From positions 1,612,001-1,676,000 of the forward strand of contig NZ_JAGIOB010000001.1 of assembly GCF_017876495.1 (NCBI RefSeq): 64,000 nt of DNA, read 5' to 3'. The position numbers and the translations under genes are program-made. The notes under the pieces were generated by a model that saw only the letters and a program-made list of their open reading frames with translations, did not search any database and was not told where the DNA came from. Shown one piece after another: positions 30,360 to 44,602 of this stretch. The stretch is from Microlunatus capsulatus (GTDB taxonomy: Bacteria; Actinomycetota; Actinomycetes; Propionibacteriales; Propionibacteriaceae). Each line of letters starts with the position of its first letter. Position 1 is the stretch's first letter.

Positions 30360-30420
30360 GCCCGCACCTCCTGACGCCGACGCCGGGGTTTCTGTCGGCG
30401 GCCTCCGCTACTGTCCGCGC

Positions 30421-31371
30421 ATGGACCTAGCGATCGAGGCGCACGGCCTCGTCAAGCGCTACAAGAGCTTCACCGCCCTGGGCGGGGTGGACCTGGCCGT
30501 GCCCCGGGGCACCGTCCTCGGCCTGCTCGGCCCCAACGGCGCCGGGAAGACGACGACCGTCCGCTGCCTGACGACGCTGCTGCGCCCCGACGCCGGCTCG
30601 GCGAAGGTGGCCGGGGTCGACGTGCTGGCCGACCCGGGCGGCGTCCGCGAGCGGATCGGGCTGTCCGGCCAGTACTCGGCGGTCGACGAGTACCTGACGG
30701 GGATGGAGAACCTCGTCATGGTGGGCCGGCTCTACCACCTGGGCGGGGCGCGGAGCCGGGACCGGGCGCGCGAGCTGCTGCGCCAGTTCGGGCTGGAGGA
30801 CGCGGCCGGCAAGCCCGCCAAGGCCTACTCGGGCGGCATGCGGCGCCGGCTCGACCTGGCGGCGGCGCTGGTCGCCGAGCCCGAGGTGCTGTTCCTCGAC
30901 GAGCCGACGACGGGCCTCGACCCCCAGGGCCGCATCGACATCTGGGAGCTCATCGGGTCGCTGGTCGCCGGCGGCACGACGCTGCTGCTCACCACCCAGT
31001 ACCTGGAGGAGGCCGACCGGCTGGCCGACGAGATCGTCGTCATCGACCACGGGCTGGTCATCGCCCAGGGCACCTCCGACGCGCTCAAGGCGCAGGTGGG
31101 CGGCGAGCGGCTGGAGCTCACGGTCTCGGTCCCCGACCAGCTGGAGACGGCGGTCTCCGTGCTCGGCGGGCTGGCGGCCGGCCCGGTGAGCGCCGATGCC
31201 CACACCCGGGGCGTCGTCGCCCCGGTCACGGGCGGGGCGGGCGTGCTGGTCGAGGCGCTCCGCCGGCTGGACGCCGCGGGCGTCACCGTCGACGACGTGG
31301 GGCTGCGGCGCCCGACGCTCGACGACGTGTTCCTGTCCCTGACCGGCCACGCCGCCGAGGAGGAGAAGTGA
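30421..31371 (+). CDS. DrrA-type ABC exporter ATP-binding protein
   Basis: 316 residues. Walker A GPNGAGKTT near residues 39-47, signature YSGGMRRRLDLAAAL, Walker B LFLDEPTTGLDP, and the DrrA-type C-terminal GLRRPTLDDVFLSLTGH. Related to daunorubicin-resistance ATPases, but such pairs are common and substrate cannot be inferred. ATG with TACTGT 6 nt upstream, leaderless. The stop overlaps the permease start by 4 nt. Confidence 0.9.
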   Translation: MDLAIEAHGLVKRYKSFTALGGVDLAVPRGTVLGLLGPNGAGKTTTVRCLTTLLRPDAGSAKVAGVDVLADPGGVRERIGLSGQYSAVDEYLTGMENLVMVGRLYHLGGARSRDRARELLRQFGLEDAAGKPAKAYSGGMRRRLDLAAALVAEPEVLFLDEPTTGLDPQGRIDIWELIGSLVAGGTTLLLTTQYLEEADRLADEIVVIDHGLVIAQGTSDALKAQVGGERLELTVSVPDQLETAVSVLGGLAAGPVSADAHTRGVVAPVTGGAGVLVEALRRLDAAGVTVDDVGLRRPTLDDVFLSLTGHAAEEEK

Positions 31372-32168
31372 GCGTGCTCAGCTCGCTGGGCGACGGCCTG
31401 GTCGTCGCCCAGCGCAACCTCATCAAGATCCGCCGGGTCCCCGAGCTGCTGGTCTTCACCACGCTCTCGCCGATCATGTTCGTGCTGCTGTTCGCCTACG
31501 TCTTCGGCGGCGCGATCTCCGGTGGCGACCCGCAGCAGTACCGCGAGTTCCTCATCGCCGGCATCTTCGCCCAGACCGTCATCTTCGGGGCGACGACCAC
31601 CGGCGCCGGGCTGGCCGACGACGTGCAGAAGGGCATCATCGACCGCTTCCGGTCGCTGCCGATGTCGCGGACGGCGGTGCTCACCGGCCGCACGCTCTCC
31701 GACGTCGTCAACAACGTCATCGTGCTGGTGGTGATGTCGCTGACGGGGCTGCTGGTCGGCTGGCGGATCCGGAGCTCGTTCCTCGACGCGCTGGCCGGCT
31801 ACCTGGTGCTGCTGGTCTTCGCCTACGCCATCTCCTGGGTGATGGCCTTCGTCGGCCTGCTGGTGCCCAGCGTCGAGGTGGTGAACCAGGCGTCGTTCAT
31901 CGTCATCTTCCCGATCACCTTCATCGCCAACACCTTCGTCCCCCTGGAGTCGCTGCCCGGCCCCCTGGAGGTCTTCGCGCAGTGGAACCCGGTCTCGGCC
32001 ATCACCCTGGCCGCGCGGGAGCTGTTCGGCAACGACGCGCTCACCTCCCCCGCGACGGTCTGGCCGCTCCAGCACCCGGTCATCTACACCCTGATCTGGT
32101 CCGCCGTCGTCCTGGTGGTCTTCATCCCGCTCACCACCTGGCAGTTCCGCCGCGCCGCCAGCCGCTGA
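31368..32168 (+). CDS. DrrB-type ABC-2 permease
   Basis: 266 residues, about six membrane helices, ABC-2 family. FRSLPMSRTAVLTGRTLSDV and PLESLPGPLEVFAQWNPVSA are conserved in DrrB/YadH-type permeases. Partner of the ATPase at 30421. GTG start. Confidence 0.9.
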   Translation: MSVLSSLGDGLVVAQRNLIKIRRVPELLVFTTLSPIMFVLLFAYVFGGAISGGDPQQYREFLIAGIFAQTVIFGATTTGAGLADDVQKGIIDRFRSLPMSRTAVLTGRTLSDVVNNVIVLVVMSLTGLLVGWRIRSSFLDALAGYLVLLVFAYAISWVMAFVGLLVPSVEVVNQASFIVIFPITFIANTFVPLESLPGPLEVFAQWNPVSAITLAARELFGNDALTSPATVWPLQHPVIYTLIWSAVVLVVFIPLTTWQFRRAASR

Positions 32169-32255
32169 CGACCCGGCGCCGGTCCCGGGTCACGACCGGC
32201 GCCGCGGGCCGGGACCGCCGCCGGGGCGTACCCGGCCGGTCCCGACCCCGGAACG

Positions 32256-32297
32256 CGCCGGAGGGCGGGCCGGGTGTCCCCGACCCGCCCTCCGGCG
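32256..32297. terminator. Bidirectional terminator between the exporter operon and rpoC
   Basis: Perfect 14-bp stem (CGCCGGAGGGCGGG and complement) with a 14-nt loop, between convergent genes. Confidence 0.9.
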
Positions 32298-32315
32298 GTC
32301 CTGCTCCTGCCTAGC

Positions 32316-36170
<3,855 letters not shown>

Positions 36171-36224
36171 GTTGTTTGTCTCTTCTCTTTAGTACGCGAT
36201 CTCAAATGCTGTGGACCGATCCGG

Positions 36225-36262
36225 CCCCGGTCCGTCGGAGGACGCCCTCCGACGGACCGGGG
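36225..36262 (-). other. 17-bp perfect hairpin between rpoB and rpoC
   Basis: CCCCGGTCCGTCGGAGG and its exact complement around a 4-nt loop, 7 nt after the rpoB stop and 54 nt before rpoC. Stability is terminator-like, without a T-tract. It may set the rpoB:rpoC ratio, direct RNA cleavage, or protect the rpoB 3' end. Confidence 0.7.
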
Positions 36263-36269
36263 AGACGGA

Positions 36270-39200
36270 TCAGACTTCTTCGACGCCGAGCGACTCGCCC
36301 GGACGGCGGGACAGGTCGATGCCGAAGTCCTCGCCGCCGCGGTAGTCGTCCTCGGAGTCCCGCAGCTCCACCTCGGTGCCGTCGGAGGACAGCACCTCGA
36401 CGTTCAGGCAGAGCGACTTCATCTCCTTGACGAGCACCTTGAACGACTCGGGGATGCCCGGCTCGGGGATGTTCTCGCCCTTGACGATGGCCTCGTAGAC
36501 CTTCACGCGGCCGGGGACGTCGTCGGACTTGATCGTGAGCAGCTCCTGCAGGGCCCAGGCGGCGCCGTAGGCCTCGAGGGCCCACACCTCCATCTCGCCG
36601 AACCGCTGGCCGCCGAACTGGGCCTTACCGCCCAGGGGCTGCTGCGTGATCATCGAGTAGGGACCCGTGGAACGGGCGTGGATCTTGTCGTCGACCAGGT
36701 GGTGGAGCTTCAGCATGTAGATGTAGCCCACGCCCACCGGCATCGGGAACGGCTCACCGGAGCGGCCGTCGAACAGGTTGGCCTTGCCGTCGGCGTTCAC
36801 CAGGCGGTCGCCGTCCCGCGTCGGGTTGGTGTTCCCGAGCAGACCGGTGATCTCCTCCTCGGTCGCCCCGTCGAAGACCGGGGTGGCGAGGTTGGTGTTG
36901 CCGTCGACGTGCTCGAGGCCGACGCTGCGGAGCCGCTCGGCCCACGCACCCTCGACGCCCGCGAGGTCCCAGCCCTGGCTGGCGACCCAGCCCAGGTGGG
37001 TCTCGAGGACCTGGCCGACGTTCATCCGGCTGGGCACGCCCAGCGGGTTGAGCACGATGTCGACCGGGGTCCCGTCCTCCATGAACGGCATGTCCTCGAC
37101 CGGGAGGATCTTGGAGATGACGCCCTTGTTGCCGTGCCGGCCGGCGAGCTTGTCGCCGTCCTGGATCTTGCGCTTCTGGGCGACGTAGACCCGGACCAGC
37201 TGGTTCACGCCGGGCGAGAGCTCGTCGTCGGACTCGCGGTCGAAGACGCGGACGCCGATGACGGTGCCGGACTCGCCGTGGGGCACCTTCAGCGAGGTGT
37301 CGCGCACCTCGCGCGCCTTCTCGCCGAAGATCGCGCGGAGCAGCCGCTCCTCGGGGGTGAGCTCGGTCTCGCCCTTGGGCGTGACCTTGCCGACCAGGAC
37401 GTCACCGGTCGAGACCTCGGCGCCGATGCGGATGATCCCGCGCTCGTCGAGGTCGGCCAGCATCTCCTCGGAGACGTTCGGGATGTCCCGGGTGATCTCC
37501 TCGGCGCCCAGCTTGGTGTCGCGGGCGTCGACCTCGTGCTCCTCGATGTGGATCGAGGTCAGCAGGTCGTCCTGGACGACGCGCTGGCTGAGGATGATGG
37601 CGTCCTCGTAGTTGTGGCCCTCCCACGGCATGAACGCCACGAGCAGGTTGCGCCCGAGCGCCATCTCGCCGCCGTCGGTGCAGGGGCCGTCGGCCAGCGG
37701 GGTGCCGGCCTCGACGCGCTGCCCGTCACGGACCAGGGGCCGCTGGTTGATGGCGGTGCCCTGGTTGGAGCGCTTGAACTTGCTGAGCCGGTAGGTCCGG
37801 TAGCTGCCGTCGTCGTAGGCGATCTCGATCAGGTCGGCGCTCACCGAGGTGACCACACCGCCCTGCGAGGCCGTCGTGACGTCGCCGGCGTCGACCGCGC
37901 CGCGGTACTCCATGCCGGTGCCCACGAAGGGGGCCTCGGAACGGATCAGCGGGACGGCCTGGCGCTGCATGTTCGCACCCATCAGGGCGCGGGAGGCGTC
38001 GTCGTGCTCGAGGAACGGGATCATCGCGGTGGCGACGGACACCATCTGCCGGGGGCTGACGTCCATGTACTGGATGTCGTTGGCCGGCACGGTGTCCGGG
38101 TCGGCCTTGCGACGGCGGGCCAGCACGCGCTCCTCGGCGAAGTGCAGGTCCTCGGTCAGCGCGGCGTTCGCCTGGGCGATCGTGTAGCGGTCCTCGACGT
38201 CGGCGGTCAGGTAGTCGATCTGGTCGGTCACCTGGCCGTTCTCGACCTTGCGGTACGGCGTCTCGACGAAGCCGAACGCGTTCACCCGGGCGAAGGACGC
38301 GAGCGAGCCGATCAGGCCGATGTTCGGGCCCTCCGGGGTCTCGATCGGGCACATGCGGCCGTAGTGCGAGGGGTGGACGTCGCGGACCTCCATGCCGGCG
38401 CGGTCACGGGACAGACCACCCGGGCCGAGCGCGGACAGGCGGCGCTTGTGCGTCAGGCCCGCGATCGGGTTCGTCTGGTCCATGAACTGCGACAGCTGCG
38501 AGGTCCCGAAGAACTCCTTCAGCGCCGCGACGACGGGCCGGATGTTGATCAGGGTCTGCGGCGTGATCGCCTCGACGTCCTGGGTCGTCATCCGGTCGCG
38601 CACCACGCGCTCCATCCGGCCGAGGCCGGTGCGGAGCTGGTTCTGGATCAGCTCGCCCACGGTGCGCAGGCGACGGTTGCCGAAGTGGTCGATGTCGTCC
38701 TCCTCGACCAGCAGCTCGCCGCGGGGGGCGTCCAGCACCTCCTTGCCGTCGTGCAGCGCGACGATGAAGCGGATGGCCGCCACGATGTCGTCGGTGGTGA
38801 GGACCTGCTTGTCGAAGGGCTCGTCGAGGCCCAGCTTCTTGTTGATCTTGTACCGGCCGACCTTGGCGAGGTCGTAGCGCTTCGGGTTGAAGTAGTAGTT
38901 CTCCAGCAGCGCCTGCGCGGCCTCGCGCGTCGGCGGCTCGCCGGGGCGCAGCTTGCGGTAGATGTCGAGGAGGGCCTCGTCCTGGGTGGACGTGTGGTCC
39001 TTCTCCAGGGTGAGCCGCATGGACTCGTACTGGCCGAACTCCTCGAGGATCTGCGCGTCGGTCCAGCCGAGCGCCTTGAGCAGCACGGTGACGTTCTGCT
39101 TGCGCTTGCGGTCGAGGCGGACCCCGACCATGTCGCGCTTGTCGATCTCGAACTCGAGCCACGCACCGCGGCTGGGGATCATCTTGCAGGTGAAGATGTC

Positions 39201-39746
39201 CTTGTCCGAGGTCTTGTCGGTGGTCTGCTCGAAGTAGACGCCGGGGCTGCGGACGAGCTGGGAGACCACGACGCGCTCGGTGCCGTTGATGACGAAGGTG
39301 CCCTTGTCGGTCATCAGCGGGAAGTCGCCCATGAACACGGTCTGGCTCTTGATCTCGCCGGTCTCGTTGTTCATGAACTCAGCGGTGACGAAGAGCGGGG
39401 CCGCGTAGGTGACGTCGCGGTCCTTGCACTCCTCGACGCTGTTCTTCGGGGGCTCGAAGCGGTGGTCGCGGAACGACAGCGACATGGTGCCCGAGAAGTC
39501 CTCGATCGGGGAGATCTCCTCGAAGATCTCCTCCAGACCGGACTTGGTGTTGACGTCGGTCCGGCCCTCGGCGAGCGCGGAGTCGACCCGCGTGCGCCAG
39601 GCGTCGTTGCCGACGAGCCAGTCGAAGGAGTCGACCTGCAGGTCGAGGAGATCGGGAACCTCCATCGGCTCGGCGATCTTCGCGAACGAGATGCGGCCGG
39701 TGGATGAGACGACTTTGGTGTTCGAGGCGGTGCGCGAGGCGGCCAA
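36270..39746 (-). CDS. rpoB: RNA polymerase subunit beta
   Basis: 1158 residues from a TTG start at 39746: AAGGA lies 7 nt upstream and the encoded start (L)AASRTASN matches the actinobacterial MAASR N-terminus. GTG 39803 would add 19 residues lacking this support. The rifampicin region reads [28 protein letters not shown] with the critical Asp, His and Ser residues unchanged, so sensitivity is expected. Confidence 0.98.
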   Translation of the reverse strand: MAASRTASNTKVVSSTGRISFAKIAEPMEVPDLLDLQVDSFDWLVGNDAWRTRVDSALAEGRTDVNTKSGLEEIFEEISPIEDFSGTMSLSFRDHRFEPPKNSVEECKDRDVTYAAPLFVTAEFMNNETGEIKSQTVFMGDFPLMTDKGTFVINGTERVVVSQLVRSPGVYFEQTTDKTSDKDIFTCKMIPSRGAWLEFEIDKRDMVGVRLDRKRKQNVTVLLKALGWTDAQILEEFGQYESMRLTLEKDHTSTQDEALLDIYRKLRPGEPPTREAAQALLENYYFNPKRYDLAKVGRYKINKKLGLDEPFDKQVLTTDDIVAAIRFIVALHDGKEVLDAPRGELLVEEDDIDHFGNRRLRTVGELIQNQLRTGLGRMERVVRDRMTTQDVEAITPQTLINIRPVVAALKEFFGTSQLSQFMDQTNPIAGLTHKRRLSALGPGGLSRDRAGMEVRDVHPSHYGRMCPIETPEGPNIGLIGSLASFARVNAFGFVETPYRKVENGQVTDQIDYLTADVEDRYTIAQANAALTEDLHFAEERVLARRRKADPDTVPANDIQYMDVSPRQMVSVATAMIPFLEHDDASRALMGANMQRQAVPLIRSEAPFVGTGMEYRGAVDAGDVTTASQGGVVTSVSADLIEIAYDDGSYRTYRLSKFKRSNQGTAINQRPLVRDGQRVEAGTPLADGPCTDGGEMALGRNLLVAFMPWEGHNYEDAIILSQRVVQDDLLTSIHIEEHEVDARDTKLGAEEITRDIPNVSEEMLADLDERGIIRIGAEVSTGDVLVGKVTPKGETELTPEERLLRAIFGEKAREVRDTSLKVPHGESGTVIGVRVFDRESDDELSPGVNQLVRVYVAQKRKIQDGDKLAGRHGNKGVISKILPVEDMPFMEDGTPVDIVLNPLGVPSRMNVGQVLETHLGWVASQGWDLAGVEGAWAERLRSVGLEHVDGNTNLATPVFDGATEEEITGLLGNTNPTRDGDRLVNADGKANLFDGRSGEPFPMPVGVGYIYMLKLHHLVDDKIHARSTGPYSMITQQPLGGKAQFGGQRFGEMEVWALEAYGAAWALQELLTIKSDDVPGRVKVYEAIVKGENIPEPGIPESFKVLVKEMKSLCLNVEVLSSDGTEVELRDSEDDYRGGEDFGIDLSRRPGESLGVEEV

Positions 39747-39910
39747 CAGTGGGTCCTTCCGAGACTCTCGGGCGGGTGGAGCTATGAAGTTGGATGAGTT
39801 CACGTGTGTCAGGTCCGGACGCCCGCGTGGACGGACCAGACCGGCCTCCGCGCACGCCGAACGGCCCGCGTCAAGCGAAACGGGTCGACGAATGCGGAGG
39901 GCAAGGTTCT

Positions 39911-39939
39911 AGTCTAGGGAGCAGTCCCTGGTTTGACAA
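39911..39939 (-). promoter_or_regulatory. rpoB promoter, proximal
   Basis: Minus strand: TTGTCA, 17-nt spacer, TAGACT. Gives a leader of about 158 nt before the TTG start. A further TTGACC lies upstream without a matching -10 box. Confidence 0.78.
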
Positions 39940-40036
39940 GTCCGAGGGCAGGACGAACCAGAACGGTCAAACCGGACCCGGGGCGCGGGAGTGCAGGGCA
40001 CTCGAACCGCGCCGGCCTCGCCGAACGCTTGCGGGA

Positions 40037-40064
40037 AGCATACCCGCCGGGCCCGGCCTGGCAA
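40037..40064 (-). promoter_or_regulatory. rpoB promoter, distal
   Basis: Minus strand: TTGCCA, 16-nt spacer, TATGCT. Its transcript would include a hairpin GAGTGC-CCT-GCACTC at 39989-40003 and run through the proximal promoter. The 39804-40168 region holds these promoters and no gene on the minus strand. Confidence 0.65.
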
Positions 40065-40168
40065 GCACATCGCCACAACCGGCCCGTCGGCCCCCGGCGC
40101 GGCCCCGCCGGGGGCCCGGGCGGGACCCCGCGGCCTAGACTCGGGCACCCGCCGAGGACAGGAGAGCC

Positions 40169-40498
40169 ATGCAGCGCGTCGCCCAGATCGTCGGACTCGC
40201 CCCCGAGGCGGTGACCCGCTACCAGGAGCTGCACGCCTCGGTGTGGCCGGACGTCCTGCGGACCATCCACGCCTGCGGGATCCGGAACTACTCCATCTTC
40301 CTGCGCGAGCCCGAGCTGCTGCTGTTCGCCTACTTCGAGTACATCGGCGAGGACTACGAGGCCGACCAGGCGGCGATGGCCGCCGACCCGGTCACCCAGG
40401 AGTGGTGGCAGCTGACGATGCCGATGCAGCGCCCGCTCGAGGGCCGCGCCGAGGGCGACTGGTGGGCCGTCCTGCCCGAGGTCTTCCACGTCGACTGA
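40169..40498 (+). CDS. L-rhamnose/L-fucose mutarotase (COG3254 family)
   Basis: 109 residues, dimeric alpha/beta-barrel family of RhaM. RYQELHASVWPDVLRTIHAC and RNYSIFLREPELLLFAYFEY contain the catalytic His and Tyr regions; the C-terminus is MQRPLEGRAEGDWWAVLPEV. Interconverts sugar anomers. The neighbouring genes point to L-fucose, so it likely supplies the anomer used by the dehydrogenase. ATG with AGGACAGGAG upstream and a TAGACT -10 at 40136-40141. Divergent from rpoB. Confidence 0.88.
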   Translation: MQRVAQIVGLAPEAVTRYQELHASVWPDVLRTIHACGIRNYSIFLREPELLLFAYFEYIGEDYEADQAAMAADPVTQEWWQLTMPMQRPLEGRAEGDWWAVLPEVFHVD

Positions 40499-40592
40499 CC
40501 CTTCGACGGCCTCCGGGCTCGGTCTCCGGGCTCGGGCGCCGGCGGCAGGCTGGGAGCGCGGGTCGCCCGCGGACCGGCTGCCCGGCCGGCGG

Positions 40593-41363
40593 TCAGCGGG
40601 CCAGCCAGCCGCCGTCGACCGGCAGCACCACCCCGTGCACGTAGGCGGCAGCCTCGGAGCTGAGGAAGACGACGGCGCCCGCCAGGTCCTCCCCCCGTCC
40701 CCAGCGGCCGGCCGGGATGCGGGCGGAGATGGCGGCGTGCCGTTCGGCGTCGGCGAGCAGGGCCTCGTTCATGTCGGTGTCGACGTAGCCGGGCGCCACC
40801 GCGTTGACGGCGACGCCGCGCGCCGCCCACTCGTTGCAGAGCGCCTTGGTCAGCTGCGCGACCGCGCCCTTGGACGCGGCGTAGGCGGGCACCCGGAGGC
40901 CGCCCTGGAAGCTGAGCAGCGACGCGACGTTGACGACCCGGCCCCAGCCGCGCTCCAGCATCGGCCGGCCGAAGGCCTGGCACAGCTGGAACACCGCGCG
41001 GGTGTTGACCGCGAGCACGGCGTCGAAGTCGGCGAGCGGGAAGTCCTCGGCCGGGTGCCGGACCTGGGTGCCGGCGTTGTTGACCAGGATGTCGACGGGC
41101 CCGAGCGCGAGGGCGGCCGCCACGGCGTCGTCGACCGAGACCGGGTCGGCCAGGTCGACCGGCACCCGGTGCAGGTGGCGCCCGCACTCGGCGGCCAGCC
41201 GCGCCAGCTCCTCGGGCACCGGCCCGCGCTGCAGCCCGACGACGTCGGCGCCGGCCCGCAGCAGCCCCGCCGCGACGGCCGCCCCGATGCCGCGCGAGGC
41301 GCCCGTCACCACCGCCGTCCGGCCGGTCAGGTCGAAGGGCCCCCGGGCCTGCACGCCGGTCAC
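40593..41363 (-). CDS. SDR oxidoreductase, probable L-fucose dehydrogenase
   Basis: 256 residues, classical SDR: TGASRGIG (20-27), NNAG (95-98), catalytic S148, Y161, K165. R46 after the second strand would favour NADP. Given a second SDR in the cluster that fits ketodeoxyfuconate dehydrogenase, this one is inferred to oxidise L-fucose to the lactone. It could instead be a KduD-like enzyme. GTG overlaps the lactonase stop by 4 nt. Confidence 0.75.
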   Translation of the reverse strand: MTGVQARGPFDLTGRTAVVTGASRGIGAAVAAGLLRAGADVVGLQRGPVPEELARLAAECGRHLHRVPVDLADPVSVDDAVAAALALGPVDILVNNAGTQVRHPAEDFPLADFDAVLAVNTRAVFQLCQAFGRPMLERGWGRVVNVASLLSFQGGLRVPAYAASKGAVAQLTKALCNEWAARGVAVNAVAPGYVDTDMNEALLADAERHAAISARIPAGRWGRGEDLAGAVVFLSSEAAAYVHGVVLPVDGGWLAR

Positions 41364-42244
41364 GCCCGCTCCCCCGACGCCGCGGCCGCGGCCAGCCGGG
41401 CCGGGTCGACCCGGTAGACCCGGGCGGCGGTGCCGCCGAGCACCGCGGCCGCCGCGTCCGCCCCGAGCCCGGCGAGCAGCGGCTGCACGCTGTCCCACAC
41501 CGCGTCGTAGCCGCCGGCCAGCAGCGAGACCGGCCAGTCGCCGCCGTACATCAGCCGCTCGGGCCCGAAGACCTCGACGGCGTGGGCCACCACCGGGCGC
41601 AGCAGCTCGGCCGAGCGGGCGTCCAGGCCGCCGTCGGGGTAGAGGCCGGACACCTTCGCGTGCACCTGCGGCGCCTCCGCCGCCCGGGTCAGCAGCGTCC
41701 GCCACCGGTCCAGGTCCGCCGGCGGGCCGTCGAGCGGGGGCGCGCCGAGGTGGTCCACCACGAGCCGGAGGCCGGGGTGCTCGGCGGCGAGCACGGGCAC
41801 GTGCTCGAGGTGACGGGGCAGCACCCCGACGACGTCGAAGGCCAGCCCCGCGGCGGCGACCAGGCCCAGGCTCTCGCCGACCTCCGGCCGCAGCAGGAAG
41901 TCGGCGTCGGGCCGGTCGTGGATCAGGTTCCGGATGCCGACGACCAGGGGGTCGGCCGCGAGGGCGGGCAGCCGGGCCGCGGTGGCGTCGGGGTCCTCCA
42001 GCGGCACGTACCCGACGACGGCCACGACCGCGGGGTGCGCGGCCGCGGTATCGAGCATCAGCGCGGTGTCGGCGTCGTCGTCGGCGGCCTGCACCAGCAC
42101 GACGGCGTCGACGCCGTGCGCCCGGAGCCGCGGCAGCACCTCCTCCTGGGCGACGGTCCGGTGGATCGGGCCGTGCTGCCGGCCGAGCCACGGGTAGGCG
42201 ACCCGGTCGAGGTCCCAGACGTGCTGGTGGGCGTCGATGATCAC
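41360..42244 (-). CDS. Amidohydrolase-family L-fuconolactonase
   Basis: 294 residues. The N-terminal VIIDAHQHVWDLD gives the metal-binding His pair (H6, H8), and MYGGDWPVSLL near the C-terminus the family's Asp. COG3618 proteins hydrolyse sugar lactones such as L-fucono-1,4-lactone. GTG 42244 chosen for AGGAG just upstream; the longer frame begins before it without a ribosome binding site. A TAGGAT -10-like box lies at 42315-42320 (minus strand). Co-transcribed with the SDR. Confidence 0.85.
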   Translation of the reverse strand: MIIDAHQHVWDLDRVAYPWLGRQHGPIHRTVAQEEVLPRLRAHGVDAVVLVQAADDDADTALMLDTAAAHPAVVAVVGYVPLEDPDATAARLPALAADPLVVGIRNLIHDRPDADFLLRPEVGESLGLVAAAGLAFDVVGVLPRHLEHVPVLAAEHPGLRLVVDHLGAPPLDGPPADLDRWRTLLTRAAEAPQVHAKVSGLYPDGGLDARSAELLRPVVAHAVEVFGPERLMYGGDWPVSLLAGGYDAVWDSVQPLLAGLGADAAAAVLGGTAARVYRVDPARLAAAAASGERA

Positions 42245-42395
42245 GGCTCTCCTGTCGGGTCGTGCGACCCCGCCCACCCGGTCCCCCCGCGGGCCGGACG
42301 GCGCCACGGCGCGATCCTAGGGGTGGTCCGCCGCCGTCCCGCCCGGAGCGCAGGCCCTAGGGTCGAGACCCCGCCGACCCGCCAGGAGACCTGCC

Positions 42396-43706
42396 GTGCC
42401 GCTCATCACCGCCGTCGACGTCGTGGACGTCCGGTTCCCCACCTCGCTGACCGCGGACGGGTCCGACGCCATGAACAAGGACGGCGACTACTCCGCCGCC
42501 TACGTGGTGCTGCGCACCGACGCCGACGGGGTGGAGGGCTACGGCCTCACCTTCACCATCGGCCGCGGCAACGACCTCGTCGCCCTGGCGGCGCAGCAGC
42601 GCGGCGAGCCGCTGGTCGGGCTCGACGTCGACGCGGTGGTCGCCGACCTCGGCGGCACCTACCGGCTATTGCAGTCGGACTCCCAGCTGCGCTGGCTGGG
42701 CCCGGAGAAGGGCGTCGTGCACCTGGCCCTGGCCGCGGTGATGAACGCCGTCTGGGACCTCGCCGCCCGCCGGGCCGGCAAGCCGCTGTGGCGCTTCGTC
42801 GCCGACCTCGAGCCCGAGGCGCTCGTCGACACCATGGACCTCAGCTACCTCTCCGACGTCCTGCTGCGGGAGGAGGCCGTTGCCGCGCTCACCGCGCTGC
42901 GGCCGACCCTGGAGGACCGGGTCGCCGTCCTCGAGGCGTCGGGCTACCCCTGCTACACCACCTCCGCCGGCTGGCTGGGCTACTCCGACGAGAAGCTCCG
43001 CCGGCTCTGCCAGGAGGCCGTCGACGAGGGCTACCGCTACCTCAAGCTCAAGGTCGGGGCCTCGCTGGAGGACGACCTGCGCCGCTGCGCGATCGCCCGC
43101 GACGTCATCGGGCCCGACCGGCACCTGATGGTCGACGCCAACCAGGTGTGGGACGTCGGCACGGCGATCGAGTGGACGCGCGCGCTCAGCCACTTCGACC
43201 CGCTGTGGATCGAGGAGCCGACCAGCCCCGACGACGTGCTGGGGCACGCGACGATCCGGGCGGCCGTGGCGCCGGTCGGCGTGGCCACCGGGGAGCACGG
43301 GATGAACCGGGTGCTGTTCAAGCAGCTGTTCCAGGCGGAGGCCATCGACTTCTGCCAGCTGGACTCCTGCCGCCTCGGCAGCCTCAACGAGATCCTCCCC
43401 GTGATGCTGATGGCGGCGAAGTTCGGCATCCCGGTCTGCCCGCACGCCGGCGGGGTCGGGCTCTGCGAGCTGGTCCAGCACCTGTCGGTCATCGACTTCC
43501 TCGTCGTCTCCGGCAGCACCGAGGGCCGGGTCGCGGAGTACGTCGACCACCTGCACGAGCACTTCGTCGACCCGTGCGTCGTCGAGGGCGCGGCCTACGT
43601 GCTGCCCACCGCACCGGGCTACAGCGCGCAGATGCACGAGGCGTCGCTGGACGTCTACGCCTATCCGGGCGGGAGCTACTGGGCCGGACGGCCTAGCGTG
43701 GCCTGA
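42396..43706 (+). CDS. L-fuconate dehydratase
   Basis: 436 residues, enolase superfamily. Converts L-fuconate to 2-keto-3-deoxy-L-fuconate. [17 protein letters not shown] and [13 protein letters not shown] are FucD/ENOSF1 hallmarks; catalytic K217 and K219 (KLK), metal ligands D247, the IEEP glutamates at 273-274 and E300, and acid/base H350 are all present. GTG with AGGAG upstream and a TAGGGT -10 near 42358-42363. Divergent from the lactonase; 151-nt gap contains both promoters. Confidence 0.94.
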   Translation: MPLITAVDVVDVRFPTSLTADGSDAMNKDGDYSAAYVVLRTDADGVEGYGLTFTIGRGNDLVALAAQQRGEPLVGLDVDAVVADLGGTYRLLQSDSQLRWLGPEKGVVHLALAAVMNAVWDLAARRAGKPLWRFVADLEPEALVDTMDLSYLSDVLLREEAVAALTALRPTLEDRVAVLEASGYPCYTTSAGWLGYSDEKLRRLCQEAVDEGYRYLKLKVGASLEDDLRRCAIARDVIGPDRHLMVDANQVWDVGTAIEWTRALSHFDPLWIEEPTSPDDVLGHATIRAAVAPVGVATGEHGMNRVLFKQLFQAEAIDFCQLDSCRLGSLNEILPVMLMAAKFGIPVCPHAGGVGLCELVQHLSVIDFLVVSGSTEGRVAEYVDHLHEHFVDPCVVEGAAYVLPTAPGYSAQMHEASLDVYAYPGGSYWAGRPSVA

Positions 43707-43735
43707 CCCACCCCCACCGAACGAGAGGAGCCCCG

Positions 43736-44602
43736 ATGAAGCTGGCTCGACTGGGCCCCGAGGGCCAGGAGACCCCCGTCGTGGTCACCGACCACGGCAC
43801 CTACGACCTCAGCGGCGTCGTGTACGACCTGACCGGCGAGTTCTTCGCCAGCGGCGGCCTGGACCGGGTCCGGGACGCGCTGGCCGCCGACGAGCTGCCG
43901 CTGTTCCCCGCCGAGGGCGTACGGGTCGGGGCGCCGGTCGCGCGCCCCAGCGCCGTCGTCTGCATCGGGATGAACTACGCCGCCCACGCCGCCGAGTCCG
44001 GGGCCACCCCGCCCGAGCAGCCGGTGCTGTTCCTCAAGACCCCGAACACCGTCGGCGGGCCCGACGACCCGGTGCAGATCCCGCGCGGCAGCGAGAAGAC
44101 CGACTGGGAGGTGGAGCTGGCCCTGGTCATCGGGCGCCGGACCGCCTACCTCGACTCCCCCGCGCAGAGCCTGGACCACGTCGCCGGCTTCACCATCTGC
44201 GACGACCTGTCCGAGCGGGCCTTCCAGCTGGAGGTCTCCGGCGGGCAGTGGAGCAAGGGCAAGGCCTGCCGCGGGTTCTCCCCGACGGGCCCGTGGCTGG
44301 TCACCCCCGACGAGGTGGACCACACCGGCCTGCGGCTGCGCAGCTGGGTGAACGGCGAGCCGCGGCAGGACTCGACCACCGCCGACCTGATCTTCGGCGT
44401 CGAGGAGATCGTCTACCAGCTGAGCCAGTACATGGTGCTGGAGCCCGGCGACCTCGTCCTGACGGGCACCCCGGAGGGCGTCGCGCTCTCGGGCCGGTTC
44501 CCCTACCTGAGGGAGGGCGACGTGGTCGAGGTGGAGATCGAGGGGCTGGGCCGCCAGCGGCACGTCTTCACCCCGTGGGCCCCGCTGGAGGAGGGCCGGT
44601 GA
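43736..44602 (+). CDS. Fumarylacetoacetate hydrolase family: 2,4-diketo-3-deoxy-L-fuconate hydrolase
   Basis: 288 residues. FAH-fold metal ligands E125, E127 (DWEVELALVIG) and D156 (ICDDLSER), plus LVLTGTPEGVALSG. In the non-phosphorylating fucose/rhamnose pathway this enzyme cleaves the diketo acid to pyruvate and L-lactate. ATG with AGAGGAG upstream; stop overlaps the next SDR start by 4 nt. Confidence 0.88.
   Translation: MKLARLGPEGQETPVVVTDHGTYDLSGVVYDLTGEFFASGGLDRVRDALAADELPLFPAEGVRVGAPVARPSAVVCIGMNYAAHAAESGATPPEQPVLFLKTPNTVGGPDDPVQIPRGSEKTDWEVELALVIGRRTAYLDSPAQSLDHVAGFTICDDLSERAFQLEVSGGQWSKGKACRGFSPTGPWLVTPDEVDHTGLRLRSWVNGEPRQDSTTADLIFGVEEIVYQLSQYMVLEPGDLVLTGTPEGVALSGRFPYLREGDVVEVEIEGLGRQRHVFTPWAPLEEGR

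Noticed and set aside
30421-32168. Self-resistance genes of an antibiotic biosynthesis cluster (DrrAB).
   Set aside because: No biosynthetic gene nearby; DrrAB-type pairs are widespread general exporters.
38454-38530. Rifampicin resistance suggested by N-to-T and S-to-A differences from E. coli in the RpoB drug region.
   Set aside because: From memory these residues are normal in many actinobacterial RpoB proteins; the residues usually mutated in resistance (Asp, His, Ser) are wild type.
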